A DNA stretch of 64,000 nucleotides from Paenibacillus segetis (GTDB taxonomy: Bacteria > Bacillota > Bacilli > Paenibacillales > Paenibacillaceae). How positions within the stretch are numbered: the stretch's first letter is position 1; every line of letters starts with the position of its first letter. The notes below the pieces were generated by a model that saw only the letters and a list, made by a program, of their open reading frames with translations, was not told the origin of the DNA and searched no databases. The DNA is taken from positions 2,666,001 to 2,730,000 of the forward strand of contig NZ_BMFT01000001.1 of the NCBI RefSeq assembly GCF_014639155.1, written 5' to 3'. The position numbers and the translations under genes are program-made. Shown one piece after another: positions 56,060 through 64,000 of this stretch.

Positions 56060-57442
56060 TTATTCCGCTGTTGCATTTGCTGCATCTTGAGCAGCTTGCA
56101 CGTTTTCTAACATTTTCGCAGGGTCGATTTCGCCACCGATGACTTGTTGGATACCCATGCTAAGCGCTGTGTTAACTTCTGCTTGAACAAGAGCATCAAA
56201 TGCTGGGAATGAAGTTCCGATTTCACTAACTGCTTTGAAAATATCTTGCATTAATGGATCGTCGGAAGTCGATTTCATTTGATCAAGGCTAATTTTCATA
56301 GCTGGAAGAACTCCATCATCTTTCAATCCACGAAGCTGCATTTCATCAGTCCACATGTTCTTGATGAATTCTTTAACTGCTGCTAATTTACGAGGATCTT
56401 CAGCAACTGCACTAGAGAAACCATAACCATTGTTAGCATCTTGCATCACGATAGCTTTGTCTCCAGCGTTTACAGGAGGCATATTGAAGTAACCAATTTT
56501 ACCAACCATGTCACCAGCTTGAGCTGGATCTCTGAATACGGAGTTAGCCCAAGATCCGTCCATCATCATGATAGCTTCACCAGTGATAACTTGGTTTCTC
56601 ATATCAGCGTACTCAAATCCGAGTTCGCCTTTTTTGTAGTAGCCTTTTTGAACCCATTCTTGGTGCTTAGTAACCGCTTTCACTACGTTTGGATCAGTCC
56701 ATTTAGTAGTGCCTGATTTGAATCCGTAAGTAATGTCAGCTCCTGCATAGTACGACCACAGGTTGTTCGTAGTCATCAAAGGAATCCATGCGTCTTTTGA
56801 AGATTGAGCGAAAGGAACTTTACCGTCCGCTTTAATTGTTTCAGCTAATTTGTCTAACTCATCAAGAGTTGCAGGAACTTTAAGTCCTTTTTGTTCAAAG
56901 TACTCTTTGTTATAGAAGAATCCTTCGATTGATCCACCGATTGGAAGACCATAAACTTTATCTTGGTAAGTAAATGGAGCTAAAGTATTAAATTTTTCTT
57001 TGATACCGAGCTCATCCAAAATTGGAGTCAAATCAAGCATCAAACCTTCTTTAGCATAGAGTTGAGCATCTGGACTACCAAATACATCAAATACTTCAGG
57101 TGGTTTACCCGCAGCCATTTCGCCTCTGAGCTTTTCTTTACGGTTAACTTCAGAATCTACACCGTCTAGCTTGATTTTCAAACCAGGAACAGCCGCTTCT
57201 GTTTGCTTGATTACATCTTCTAGCATTGCCAAACGGAATTTCTTAGCTTCCCCTACTTGAGTGTGACGAATTGTAATTTCAAACGGTTCGTCATTCACCT
57301 TTGGTTCATTTGTTGCGGCATTCGTTGCAGCTGGTTCTTGTGTCGGAGTGTTCTTAGCTTCGTTGTCTGATTTACCGCAACCTGCGAGTAAACCGGATGC
57401 TACGAATACTAGTGATACTAGCAGCACCAAACTCTTTTTCAT
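56060..57442 (-). CDS. Sugar ABC transporter substrate-binding lipoprotein
   Basis: This 460-residue family 1 solute-binding protein has a lipobox LLAGC (Cys 22), a Thr/Asn/Ala-rich spacer, and the usual ITIRHTQVGEA and GKPPEVFDVFGSPD-type fold. It delivers an unknown sugar to the two downstream permeases. As first gene it has a strong promoter. NagZ at the end of the string suggests a GlcNAc-containing ligand, but this is inference. Confidence 0.9.
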   Translation of the reverse strand: MKKSLVLLVSLVFVASGLLAGCGKSDNEAKNTPTQEPAATNAATNEPKVNDEPFEITIRHTQVGEAKKFRLAMLEDVIKQTEAAVPGLKIKLDGVDSEVNRKEKLRGEMAAGKPPEVFDVFGSPDAQLYAKEGLMLDLTPILDELGIKEKFNTLAPFTYQDKVYGLPIGGSIEGFFYNKEYFEQKGLKVPATLDELDKLAETIKADGKVPFAQSSKDAWIPLMTTNNLWSYYAGADITYGFKSGTTKWTDPNVVKAVTKHQEWVQKGYYKKGELGFEYADMRNQVITGEAIMMMDGSWANSVFRDPAQAGDMVGKIGYFNMPPVNAGDKAIVMQDANNGYGFSSAVAEDPRKLAAVKEFIKNMWTDEMQLRGLKDDGVLPAMKISLDQMKSTSDDPLMQDIFKAVSEIGTSFPAFDALVQAEVNTALSMGIQQVIGGEIDPAKMLENVQAAQDAANATAE

Positions 57443-57484
57443 ATTTCTTAGACCCTCCTCAAGATCGGTTTGTGTTACATCTTT

Positions 57485-57513
57485 ATTATAGAAAGCGCAT
57501 TCACTTTTGTTAA
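57485..57513 (-). promoter_or_regulatory. Promoter of the ABC/two-component/nagZ cluster
   Basis: TTAACA (57513-57508), 17 bases, TATAAT (57490-57485) on the minus strand is near consensus and lies about 45 bases before the binding-protein start. The spacer holds TGAATGCGCTTTCT, a partial match to the CcpA cre site with two mismatches. Confidence 0.72.
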
Positions 57514-57559
57514 GGAGGACATTTTTCTATTATAGGGATAATATCATCCAAACCTCAAT

Positions 57560-57608
57560 AAAATGAAAACGGTTAAACCTCACATCTGCTGTAGGGTTTA
57601 ACCGTTTA
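57560..57608 (-). terminator. pflA terminator
   Basis: AAACGGTTAAACC and GGTTTAACCGTTT form a 13-bp stem with a loop of about 15 bases, followed by TCATTTTATTG on the minus strand. Confidence 0.8.
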
Positions 57609-57651
57609 ATGGAATTTTACACGTTTTGCGTCATGAAACATGACACGAAGC

Positions 57652-58395
57652 TTATTTAGTTGCAGACACTACCTGCTGCCGCCCCTCTTCAATTAGGCGA
57701 TTTGCCCGCTCGATTTCCTCAGCCGTAGGAGATGGAACTCCTTCCAACTCATATTTCCAGCCGAGCTCCTGCCATTTAAACACACCCATTTGATGATAAG
57801 GAAGAAGTTCAAATTTCTCAACTGCATTCAGTCCACCAATAAATCTGCCTAAATTCAACAAATCTTGCTCATCGTCATGAATTCCAGGTACATAAACGTG
57901 GCGAATCCACATATTTCGATTATGGTCAGATAACCATTTTGCCATATTTAGCATTCGTTCGTTTGATTTACCTGTCAACTTGATGTGCTTCTCATCGTCA
58001 ATATGCTTTAAATCGAGCATGACCAAATCAGTAACATCCAGAAGGTCGCGAATTTTATCCCCTTCATTATAACCGTTTGTATCCAGCGTAGTATGAAGAT
58101 TCCAACGCTTCTTCACTTCTCTGAACAATTCGGTTACAAAAGGCGCTTGAAGCGTCGCTTCCCCGCCGGATACCGTTAACCCACCGCCTGATGAACGGTA
58201 ATAGCTTAAATAAGGTTCGATTTCAGACAGAACCTCTTCTAGGCTCATTTCCTTACCGTCCGTCAGGCTCCAAGTATCTGGGTTATGGCAATACTGGCAT
58301 TGCAACAAGCAGCCCTGCATAAAGAGTACGAAACGAATACCGGGTCCATCGACCGTTCCGAAAGTTTCTAATGAATGTATACGACCTTTTAGCAT
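57652..58395 (-). CDS. pflA: Pyruvate formate-lyase activating enzyme
   Basis: This 247-residue radical-SAM enzyme installs the glycyl radical on PflB. The CX3CX2C cluster is C29, C33, C36 in GCLLQCQYCHN; GGLTVSGGEATLQ and LDTNGYN follow. It is about 60 bases downstream of pflB and ends the pfl unit. Oxygen-sensitive chemistry implies expression under anoxia. Confidence 0.95.
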   Translation of the reverse strand: MLKGRIHSLETFGTVDGPGIRFVLFMQGCLLQCQYCHNPDTWSLTDGKEMSLEEVLSEIEPYLSYYRSSGGGLTVSGGEATLQAPFVTELFREVKKRWNLHTTLDTNGYNEGDKIRDLLDVTDLVMLDLKHIDDEKHIKLTGKSNERMLNMAKWLSDHNRNMWIRHVYVPGIHDDEQDLLNLGRFIGGLNAVEKFELLPYHQMGVFKWQELGWKYELEGVPSPTAEEIERANRLIEEGRQQVVSATK

Positions 58396-58455
58396 CTTTC
58401 GTCACTCTCCATTCGGCTACTATAGTTTGAACATGCTAGTTATATGAAGAAAAAG

Positions 58456-60726
58456 TTACATCGAACCGTGGAAGGTCCGGTTAATTACATCAAGTTGTTG
58501 CTCACGAGTCAATTTAATGAAGTTAACGGCATAACCAGATACACGAATGGTAAGTTGCGGATAGTTCTCTGGGTGCTCCATTGCATCCATCAATTGCTCA
58601 CGGTCAAATACGTTAACATTCAAGTGATGTGCATTACTACCGAAATAGCCATCCATCATGGATACCAGATTGGATTTACGTACTTCTTCTTCTTTACCCA
58701 GTGCTTTTGGCACGATGGAGAATGTATTAGAAATACCATCCAAGCTGTGCTCATATGGAAGTTTAGCAACGGAACTCAAGGAAGCGAGTGCGCCTTTCTT
58801 ATCGCGACCATGCATTGGGTTAGCACCTGGAGCAAACGGTTCGCCTGCTTTACGTCCATCTGGTGTAGTTCCTGTTTTCTTACCATAAACAACGTTAGAC
58901 GTAATTGTCAACACAGATTGTGTTGGCATAGCATTACGATACGCTTTGTGTTTACGGATCATACCCATAAATGTTTCTACCAATTCAACAGCGATTTGGT
59001 CAACTTTATCGTCGTTGTTACCGTAGCATGGGTATTCTCCTTCAATTTCGAAGTCAACAGCAATACCATTTTCATTACGGATTGGTTTTACTTTTGCATA
59101 TTTAATTGCACTCAAGGAGTCGGTTGCTACAGACAAACCGGCGATACCACAAGCCATGGTGCGAAGAATATCGCGGTCATGCAGAGCCATTTCGATCCGT
59201 TCGTAAGAATATTTATCGTGCATGTAATGGATGACATTAAGAGTGTTCATATATAGTTTAGCTAGCCATTCCATCATCGGTTTGAAACGTTTCATAACTT
59301 CATCATATGTTAAATATTCAGAAGTGATAGCTGGGAATTCAGGTCCCACTTGCACACCAGACTTCTCATCTTTACCACCGTTAATAGCATACAGCAAAGC
59401 TTTAGCCAAGTTCGCACGAGCTCCGAAGAATTGCATTTGTTTACCGATTTCCATTGCGGATACGCAGCAAGCAATACCATAGTCGTCGCCATAGATCGGA
59501 CGCATCAAATCATCGTTCTCATATTGAATGGAGCTTGTTTCAATGGATACTTTTGCACAATATTTCTTGAAGCCCTCAGGTAATTTCTCAGACCAGAGCA
59601 CTGTCAAGTTTGGTTCCGGTGCAGGTCCCAAGTTATATAGAGTGTGCAAGAAACGGAAGCTGTTCTTTGTTACGCGAGTTGCACCAGTTACAGACATACC
59701 ACCGATGGATTCAGTTACCCAAGTAGGGTCACCACTGAACAAATCATTGTAGTCTGGAGTACGCAAGAATTTAACAATCCGCAATTTCATAACGAAATGG
59801 TCAACTAATTCTTGAGCTCCTTCTTCTGTCAATGTTCCTTCTGCAAGATCACGTTCAATGTATGCGTCAAGGAACGAAGATACACGACCAAGGGACATTG
59901 CCGCACCATTTTGTTCCTTAATAGCTGCTAGGTAACCGAAATATACCCATTGAAATGCTTCTTTAGCAGTATTTGCTGGTTTGGAGATATCAAAGCCATG
60001 AGCTACTGCCAATTGTTTCAATTCGCCAAGTGCACGAATTTGTTCAGATAGCTCTTCGCGAAGACGAATAACATCTTCATCGATTACATCAACTTCAAGG
60101 CTCTTTAACTCTTGTTGTTTTTGTTTGATTAGGAAGTCTACACCGTATAGAGCAAGACGACGATAGTCACCGATAATACGTCCACGTCCGTATGCATCTG
60201 GAAGACCTGTGATAATACCAGCCTTACGGGCAGCTCTCATTTCTGAAGTATATGCATCAAATACGCCTTGGTTATGCGTTTTGCGGATATTCGTAAACAT
60301 GTCTACAATATTGCTAGGAAGCTCGAATCCGTAAGCTTTACAAGCATCGATCATCATTTTGATGCCGCCAAATGGTTGAATGGAACGTTTGAAAGGAGCA
60401 TCAGTTTGTACACCGACGATTTGTTCCTTGTCTTTATCCAAATAACCTGGAGCATGTGATACGATCGTCGAAGGTGTGTTAACGTCTACGTCAAGCACGC
60501 CGCCAGCTTCGCGTTCTTTCTTAGTCAGATCCGATACAATTTCCCATAATGCTTTTGTGTTTTCAGTTGCACCTTGCAAGAATGATTCATTTCCGGTGTA
60601 GGAAGTAATGTTACTGTCGATAAAATCGCGAACATTAACTTCTTTCATCCATTTACCTTTTTTAAAACCTCTCCAACTCGACTGTACTTCTTTAACTTCT
60701 TGGATTTCTCTTTCAATCACCGACAT
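58456..60726 (-). CDS. pflB: Formate C-acetyltransferase (pyruvate formate-lyase)
   Basis: This 756-residue glycyl-radical enzyme splits pyruvate to acetyl-CoA and formate. The catalytic cysteines are C420-C421 in GIACCVSAM, and the radical glycine is about G731 in RVSGYAVNF. The ATG at 60726 has GGAGGG eight bases upstream; an upstream in-frame start five codons earlier is weaker. Its promoter carries a pair of GTGA-N6-TCAC sites. Confidence 0.96.
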   Translation of the reverse strand: MSVIEREIQEVKEVQSSWRGFKKGKWMKEVNVRDFIDSNITSYTGNESFLQGATENTKALWEIVSDLTKKEREAGGVLDVDVNTPSTIVSHAPGYLDKDKEQIVGVQTDAPFKRSIQPFGGIKMMIDACKAYGFELPSNIVDMFTNIRKTHNQGVFDAYTSEMRAARKAGIITGLPDAYGRGRIIGDYRRLALYGVDFLIKQKQQELKSLEVDVIDEDVIRLREELSEQIRALGELKQLAVAHGFDISKPANTAKEAFQWVYFGYLAAIKEQNGAAMSLGRVSSFLDAYIERDLAEGTLTEEGAQELVDHFVMKLRIVKFLRTPDYNDLFSGDPTWVTESIGGMSVTGATRVTKNSFRFLHTLYNLGPAPEPNLTVLWSEKLPEGFKKYCAKVSIETSSIQYENDDLMRPIYGDDYGIACCVSAMEIGKQMQFFGARANLAKALLYAINGGKDEKSGVQVGPEFPAITSEYLTYDEVMKRFKPMMEWLAKLYMNTLNVIHYMHDKYSYERIEMALHDRDILRTMACGIAGLSVATDSLSAIKYAKVKPIRNENGIAVDFEIEGEYPCYGNNDDKVDQIAVELVETFMGMIRKHKAYRNAMPTQSVLTITSNVVYGKKTGTTPDGRKAGEPFAPGANPMHGRDKKGALASLSSVAKLPYEHSLDGISNTFSIVPKALGKEEEVRKSNLVSMMDGYFGSNAHHLNVNVFDREQLMDAMEHPENYPQLTIRVSGYAVNFIKLTREQQLDVINRTFHGSM

Positions 60727-60885
60727 CTTTATTCCCTCCATTTATATTGTTTGGAGTACGCGGTTTGAAGGATATGTTCCGCGTCTCATGATCCCTAAAA
60801 TTTGTGATGTTTTTCACAACTTTGTCACTGATAATTCCAACCTATAATAATAGCTATCAATGAACAAGGAATCATTTATGCTATT

Positions 60886-60948
60886 ATCATATAACAATTA
60901 CTATATAAGCAGTGTGACAAATATCACTTTTGGAGTGATATTTGTCAC
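60886..60948 (-). promoter_or_regulatory. pflB promoter with two phased GTGA-N6-TCAC operators
   Basis: Two dyads, 60914-60927 (GTGACAAATATCAC) and 60935-60948 (GTGATATTTGTCAC), mirror each other as a 15-base inverted repeat with a five-base spacer. Their centres are 21 bases apart. With TATGAT (60891-60886) as -10, the near site centres at -41.5 and the far one at about -62.5, the classic class II and class I positions for Fnr/Crp activators. There is no good -35. Confidence 0.7.
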
Positions 60949-60970
60949 CTTTTTCAAACTAATTGTTCAC

Positions 60971-63586
60971 TTATTCTTCAAATCTTCCGTAGAACGCGTC
61001 ACGGTAAACTTCAGCTAGTTCGGTAACCAATGGAAGCTTAGGATTAGCTGTAGTACATTGGTCTTCAAAAGCACGGTCTGCCAAGTAATCTACGCGTGAT
61101 TCGAAATCTTTCGGATCGAAACCAAGTTCTTGGAAAGTTTCAGGAATTCCAAGTTTCTTGTTCAAATCGCGGATAGCTTTGATCAAGCTCTTAACGCCTT
61201 CTTCTGTTGTACGAGCTGGCAATCCCAAGATACGAGCAATTTCTGCATAACGCTCGTCAGCAACGAAGTGAGTGTATTTAGGGAATGCAGCAAATTTAGT
61301 TGGTTTCTTAGCATTGTAACGAATAACGTGTGGCATTAGAATTGCATTCGTACGTCCGTGCGCAGTGTGGTATTGACCGCCCCATTTATGCGCCAAGCTG
61401 TGATTGATTCCTAGGAATGCGTTGGCAAAAGCCATACCAGCCAATGTAGATGCGTTATGCATTTTTTCGCGAGCAAGTTTGTCGCCTGTCAATGCCGATT
61501 TTTCTAACCATTGGAATACCAGTTGAATCGCTTTGATCGCAAGTCCATCTGTATAGTCACTAGCCATAACGGATACATAAGCTTCAATCGCATGTGTCAA
61601 TACGTCCATACCAGTGTCAGCAACAGCGAACTTAGGCAAGCTGTATACGAATTCTGGATCGATGATTGCAACGTCTGGAGTTAATTCGTAATCCGCAAGT
61701 GGATACTTCGTGTTACCATTTTCTTTGTCTGTGATAACTGCGAATGATGTAACTTCCGAACCTGTACCCGAAGTTGTTGGAATCGCTACGAATTTTGCTT
61801 TTTGTCCAAGACGTGGGTATTTATAGATCCGTTTACGGATATCCATGAATTTTTGTTTCAAGTTGTTAAAGTCTGTGTCTGGATATTCGTAGAACAACCA
61901 CATACCCTTAGCAGCATCCATTGGAGATCCGCCACCTAGTGCAATGATGCAGTCAGGTTGGAATTTTTCCATCATTTCAGTACCACGTTGTACTGTTGTA
62001 GTCGATGGATCTGGCTCAACATCCGAGAATACTTCGATAGCTACTGGTGTTTGACGTTGACGAAGATAATGTTCAACTTTTTCTACATATCCTAGTTTAA
62101 CCATCATAGGGTCAGTTACAATCAGTACGCGAGTAATATCAGGCATTTTCGCAAGATATTGAGTGGACCCTTTTTCAAAGTAAATTTTGTTAGGAACTTT
62201 GAACCATTGCATATTCACAGTACGACGATTCACCCTTTTCACGTTGATTAGATTGATAGCCGTTACGTTCGACGAAGTCGAGTTACGTCCATAAGATCCG
62301 CAGCCAAGTGTCAGCGATGGCAAGTTTGTATTATAGATGTCACCGATACCACCTTGCGAAGAAGGTTGGTTGACCAAGATCCGGCATGTCGGCATACGAT
62401 CGGAATATTTTTGAATAATTTCTTCATTATTAGAATGAATTACCGAAGAGTGACCCATACCACCGAAATTAACAACTTCAAGTGCACGTTCGATACCTTG
62501 TTCAGCGTTCTTCACTTTGTAGCAAGCTAGAATAGGGCTTAGCTTCTCTGCAGAAAGTGGATATTTAGGTCCAACACCTTCAATCTCAGCTACTAGAATT
62601 TTAGTTCCAGCTGGTACGCTGATTCCGCAAATTTCAGCAATCTTCGTTGCAGGCATACCTACGATTGTTGGATTCACTGCGCATTTGTCTGCAATAATAG
62701 CACCTGCAGTCAATTTTGCTACTTCTTCTTTATTTACAAAATAGCATCCGTTTGCGATCATTTTCTTCTTCACTTGATCGAAAATCGGTTCTTCGATGAT
62801 AACTGCTTGCTCAGAAGCACAAATCATACCATTATCAAATGTTTTGGATAGAATCAGGTCGTTAACAGCTTGATCCAGATCAGCAGTTTTCTCAATGAAG
62901 CATGGTACGTTACCTGGGCCTACACCTAGTGCTGGTTTACCACAGCTATAAGCCGCTTTAACCATTGCAGATCCGCCAGTTGCAAGAATGCAAGCTACGT
63001 CTTTATGATTCATAAGTGCGTTGGTACGATCCATCGAAGGATTCTCGATCCACTGAATGCAATTTTCAGGAGCCCCATGTTTCACTGCTGCTTCTAACAA
63101 AATCTTAGCTGCTTCAGTACTACATGCTTGAGCAGATGGATGGAAACCGAAGATGATTGGATTACGAGTCTTGATTGCAATCAAGGCTTTAAAAATTGTA
63201 GTTGATGTTGGGTTAGTTGTTGGTGTAATACCCATGATGATACCCACTGGTTCAGCAATTTTTTGGAAGCTGTCATATGGATTATCTTCAATAACGCCTA
63301 CCGTTTTGTTGTTCTTAATGCTGTGGTAGATATACTCTGTTGCGAACATATTCTTAATGATCTTATCTTCATATACACCACGACCAGTTTCTTCAACAGC
63401 CAATTTTGCCAGGTGCATGTGTTTGTCGAGTCCTGCCAGTGCCATAGCCTGTACGATATCGTCAATTTGTTCCTGGTTCATTTCAAGGAAAGCTTCCGTT
63501 GCTTTATTTGCCTTGTTAATCAGACTTTGAATGTAATCCTGTGCAGTAGGTTCTGCCTTTGTCGTCACTTCGTTTTTAATCGCCAT
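60971..63586 (-). CDS. adhE: Bifunctional aldehyde-alcohol dehydrogenase AdhE
   Basis: This 871-residue enzyme reduces acetyl-CoA to acetaldehyde and ethanol, regenerating NAD. The N-terminal aldehyde dehydrogenase domain (~1-440) has the catalytic Cys at ~256 in DNGMICASEQ. The iron alcohol dehydrogenase domain (~455-871) has GGGSPMDAAKGMW, and metal-binding histidines in INHSLAHKWGGQYHTAHG. The ATG at 63586 has AGGAGG nine bases upstream. It is the likely redox outlet for PflB-derived acetyl-CoA. Confidence 0.96.
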   Translation of the reverse strand: MAIKNEVTTKAEPTAQDYIQSLINKANKATEAFLEMNQEQIDDIVQAMALAGLDKHMHLAKLAVEETGRGVYEDKIIKNMFATEYIYHSIKNNKTVGVIEDNPYDSFQKIAEPVGIIMGITPTTNPTSTTIFKALIAIKTRNPIIFGFHPSAQACSTEAAKILLEAAVKHGAPENCIQWIENPSMDRTNALMNHKDVACILATGGSAMVKAAYSCGKPALGVGPGNVPCFIEKTADLDQAVNDLILSKTFDNGMICASEQAVIIEEPIFDQVKKKMIANGCYFVNKEEVAKLTAGAIIADKCAVNPTIVGMPATKIAEICGISVPAGTKILVAEIEGVGPKYPLSAEKLSPILACYKVKNAEQGIERALEVVNFGGMGHSSVIHSNNEEIIQKYSDRMPTCRILVNQPSSQGGIGDIYNTNLPSLTLGCGSYGRNSTSSNVTAINLINVKRVNRRTVNMQWFKVPNKIYFEKGSTQYLAKMPDITRVLIVTDPMMVKLGYVEKVEHYLRQRQTPVAIEVFSDVEPDPSTTTVQRGTEMMEKFQPDCIIALGGGSPMDAAKGMWLFYEYPDTDFNNLKQKFMDIRKRIYKYPRLGQKAKFVAIPTTSGTGSEVTSFAVITDKENGNTKYPLADYELTPDVAIIDPEFVYSLPKFAVADTGMDVLTHAIEAYVSVMASDYTDGLAIKAIQLVFQWLEKSALTGDKLAREKMHNASTLAGMAFANAFLGINHSLAHKWGGQYHTAHGRTNAILMPHVIRYNAKKPTKFAAFPKYTHFVADERYAEIARILGLPARTTEEGVKSLIKAIRDLNKKLGIPETFQELGFDPKDFESRVDYLADRAFEDQCTTANPKLPLVTELAEVYRDAFYGRFEE

Positions 63587-63635
63587 CTCTCTCATCCTCC
63601 TAAGTATTGGTAGCGGATCGACCTTGGAAAGTTTC

Positions 63636-63948
63636 GTGAAAATTTTCACTTACCAGTTCGCCCTGCGAAGCTTTGTGCTTCTCTTTATGAATAAAGCATA
63701 TCACATGAATTACGTCTTGTATAGTGAAATATTTCACATACTATAAAGAAAATGAAAATATTTCAATTACGTGAGTGTATTTTCATGTATTATTTACAGA
63801 AAAAGTATGTTTAGCAAGATGAAGGCCTTACAAAAAATAGTCACTTTTTTTCCCTTCTATAAAACGTCACAAAATGATGCATCATAAAAAGGCTATCCGA
63901 TTACCTTGCATGTTTTTCCAATTGAAAAAATAAAGTGAAATTAGTCAC
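63636..63948 (-). promoter_or_regulatory. adhE promoter and three GTGA-N6-TCAC operators
   Basis: Dyads occur at 63636-63649 (GTGAAAATTTTCAC), 63724-63737 (GTGAAATATTTCAC) and 63935-63948 (GTGAAATTAGTCAC). A promoter TTGAAA (63766-63761), 17 bases, TAGTAT (63743-63738) sits directly upstream of the middle dyad, which then covers the predicted start point. The first two fit the Rex consensus (TTGTGAAN4TTCACAA) core, suggesting repression at high NAD/NADH. No gene is present from 63587 to 64000. Confidence 0.65.
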
Positions 63949-64000
63949 AATGTTGAAAATTCGACACTTTTTCACGCTTGAAATGTCCCTCAAAACTAAA

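Noticed and set aside
57491-57507. CcpA cre site in the binding-protein promoter
   Set aside because: TGAATGCGCTTTCT has two mismatches at conserved positions; kept only as a remark in the promoter entry.
58444-59256. A 270-codon plus-strand frame opposite pflB
   Set aside because: It is antisense to a clear pflB; its residues are Cys/Phe/His-rich with no recognisable family, as expected for an antisense shadow.
60912-60955. Plus-strand rho-independent terminator
   Set aside because: The inverted repeat is followed by CTTTTT on the plus strand, but no plus-strand gene precedes it; the operator reading fits both arms better.

Overview
The window looks like a chromosomal segment from an endospore-forming member of the Firmicutes, most likely a Paenibacillus or close relative. 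It contains spo0A, spoIVB and the whole spoIIIA operon in a gene order that closely follows the Bacillus subtilis chromosome. It also has features usual in Paenibacillaceae: copper-amine-oxidase-like 'stalk' domains, a YesMN-type two-component system with a sugar ABC transporter, and pflB/pflA/adhE fermentation genes. The genus is an inference from content and synteny; no rRNA gene is present to confirm it. Nearly all genes lie on the minus strand.

Layout, left to right. (1) 1-3455: branched-chain 2-oxoacid dehydrogenase genes (E3, E1 alpha, E1 beta, the last cut by the window edge). (2) 3618-5278: a DUF2627 protein, a small coiled-coil protein and a YbjQ-type protein with a C-terminal zinc ribbon. 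(3) 5478-17595: the conserved block spo0A, spoIVB, recN, argR, tlyA, dxs, ispA, xseB, xseA, folD, nusB. (4) 17596-18154: a GC-rich non-coding stretch with degenerate palindromic repeats. (5) 18155-27720: DUF2273, amaP, asp23, accC, accB, spoIIIAH to spoIIIAA, yqhV. (6) 27909-31715: glgD, glgC and lysC, placed between yqhV and efp, which are neighbours in B. subtilis. (7) 31869-36596: efp, an M24 peptidase, yqhR, yqhQ, a YqhP-position gene and a patatin (yqhO). (8) 36667-46558: a secreted GHL10-type hydrolase, mntR, ccdA, the zinc importer znuBCA with a Zur box, uppP, metG behind a T-box leader, yidD and zur. (9) 46753-57442: a secreted stalk/PKD protein, then an apparent operon of solute-binding protein, two permeases, histidine kinase, AraC-type regulator and NagZ. 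(10) 57652-64000: pflA, pflB, adhE with redox-type operators.

Functional themes are sporulation control (three exact Spo0A boxes and a sigma-H-like promoter before spo0A; the SpoIIIA channel operon with a sigma-E-like promoter; the SpoIVB protease), isoprenoid/folate/fatty-acid housekeeping, metal homeostasis (MntR, Zur, Znu) and anaerobic mixed-acid/ethanol fermentation. I see no phage, insertion sequence, CRISPR array, tRNA or rRNA gene. I did not find a clearly novel system. The best leads are regulatory: the helically phased GTGA-N6-TCAC pair at pflB and three such sites at adhE, the ideal internal ribosome-binding site inside lysC, the metG T-box, the repeat-rich nusB leader, twin identical palindromes inside the zinc operon, twin motifs in the mntR promoter, and a sugar-import/NagZ sensor operon of unknown substrate.
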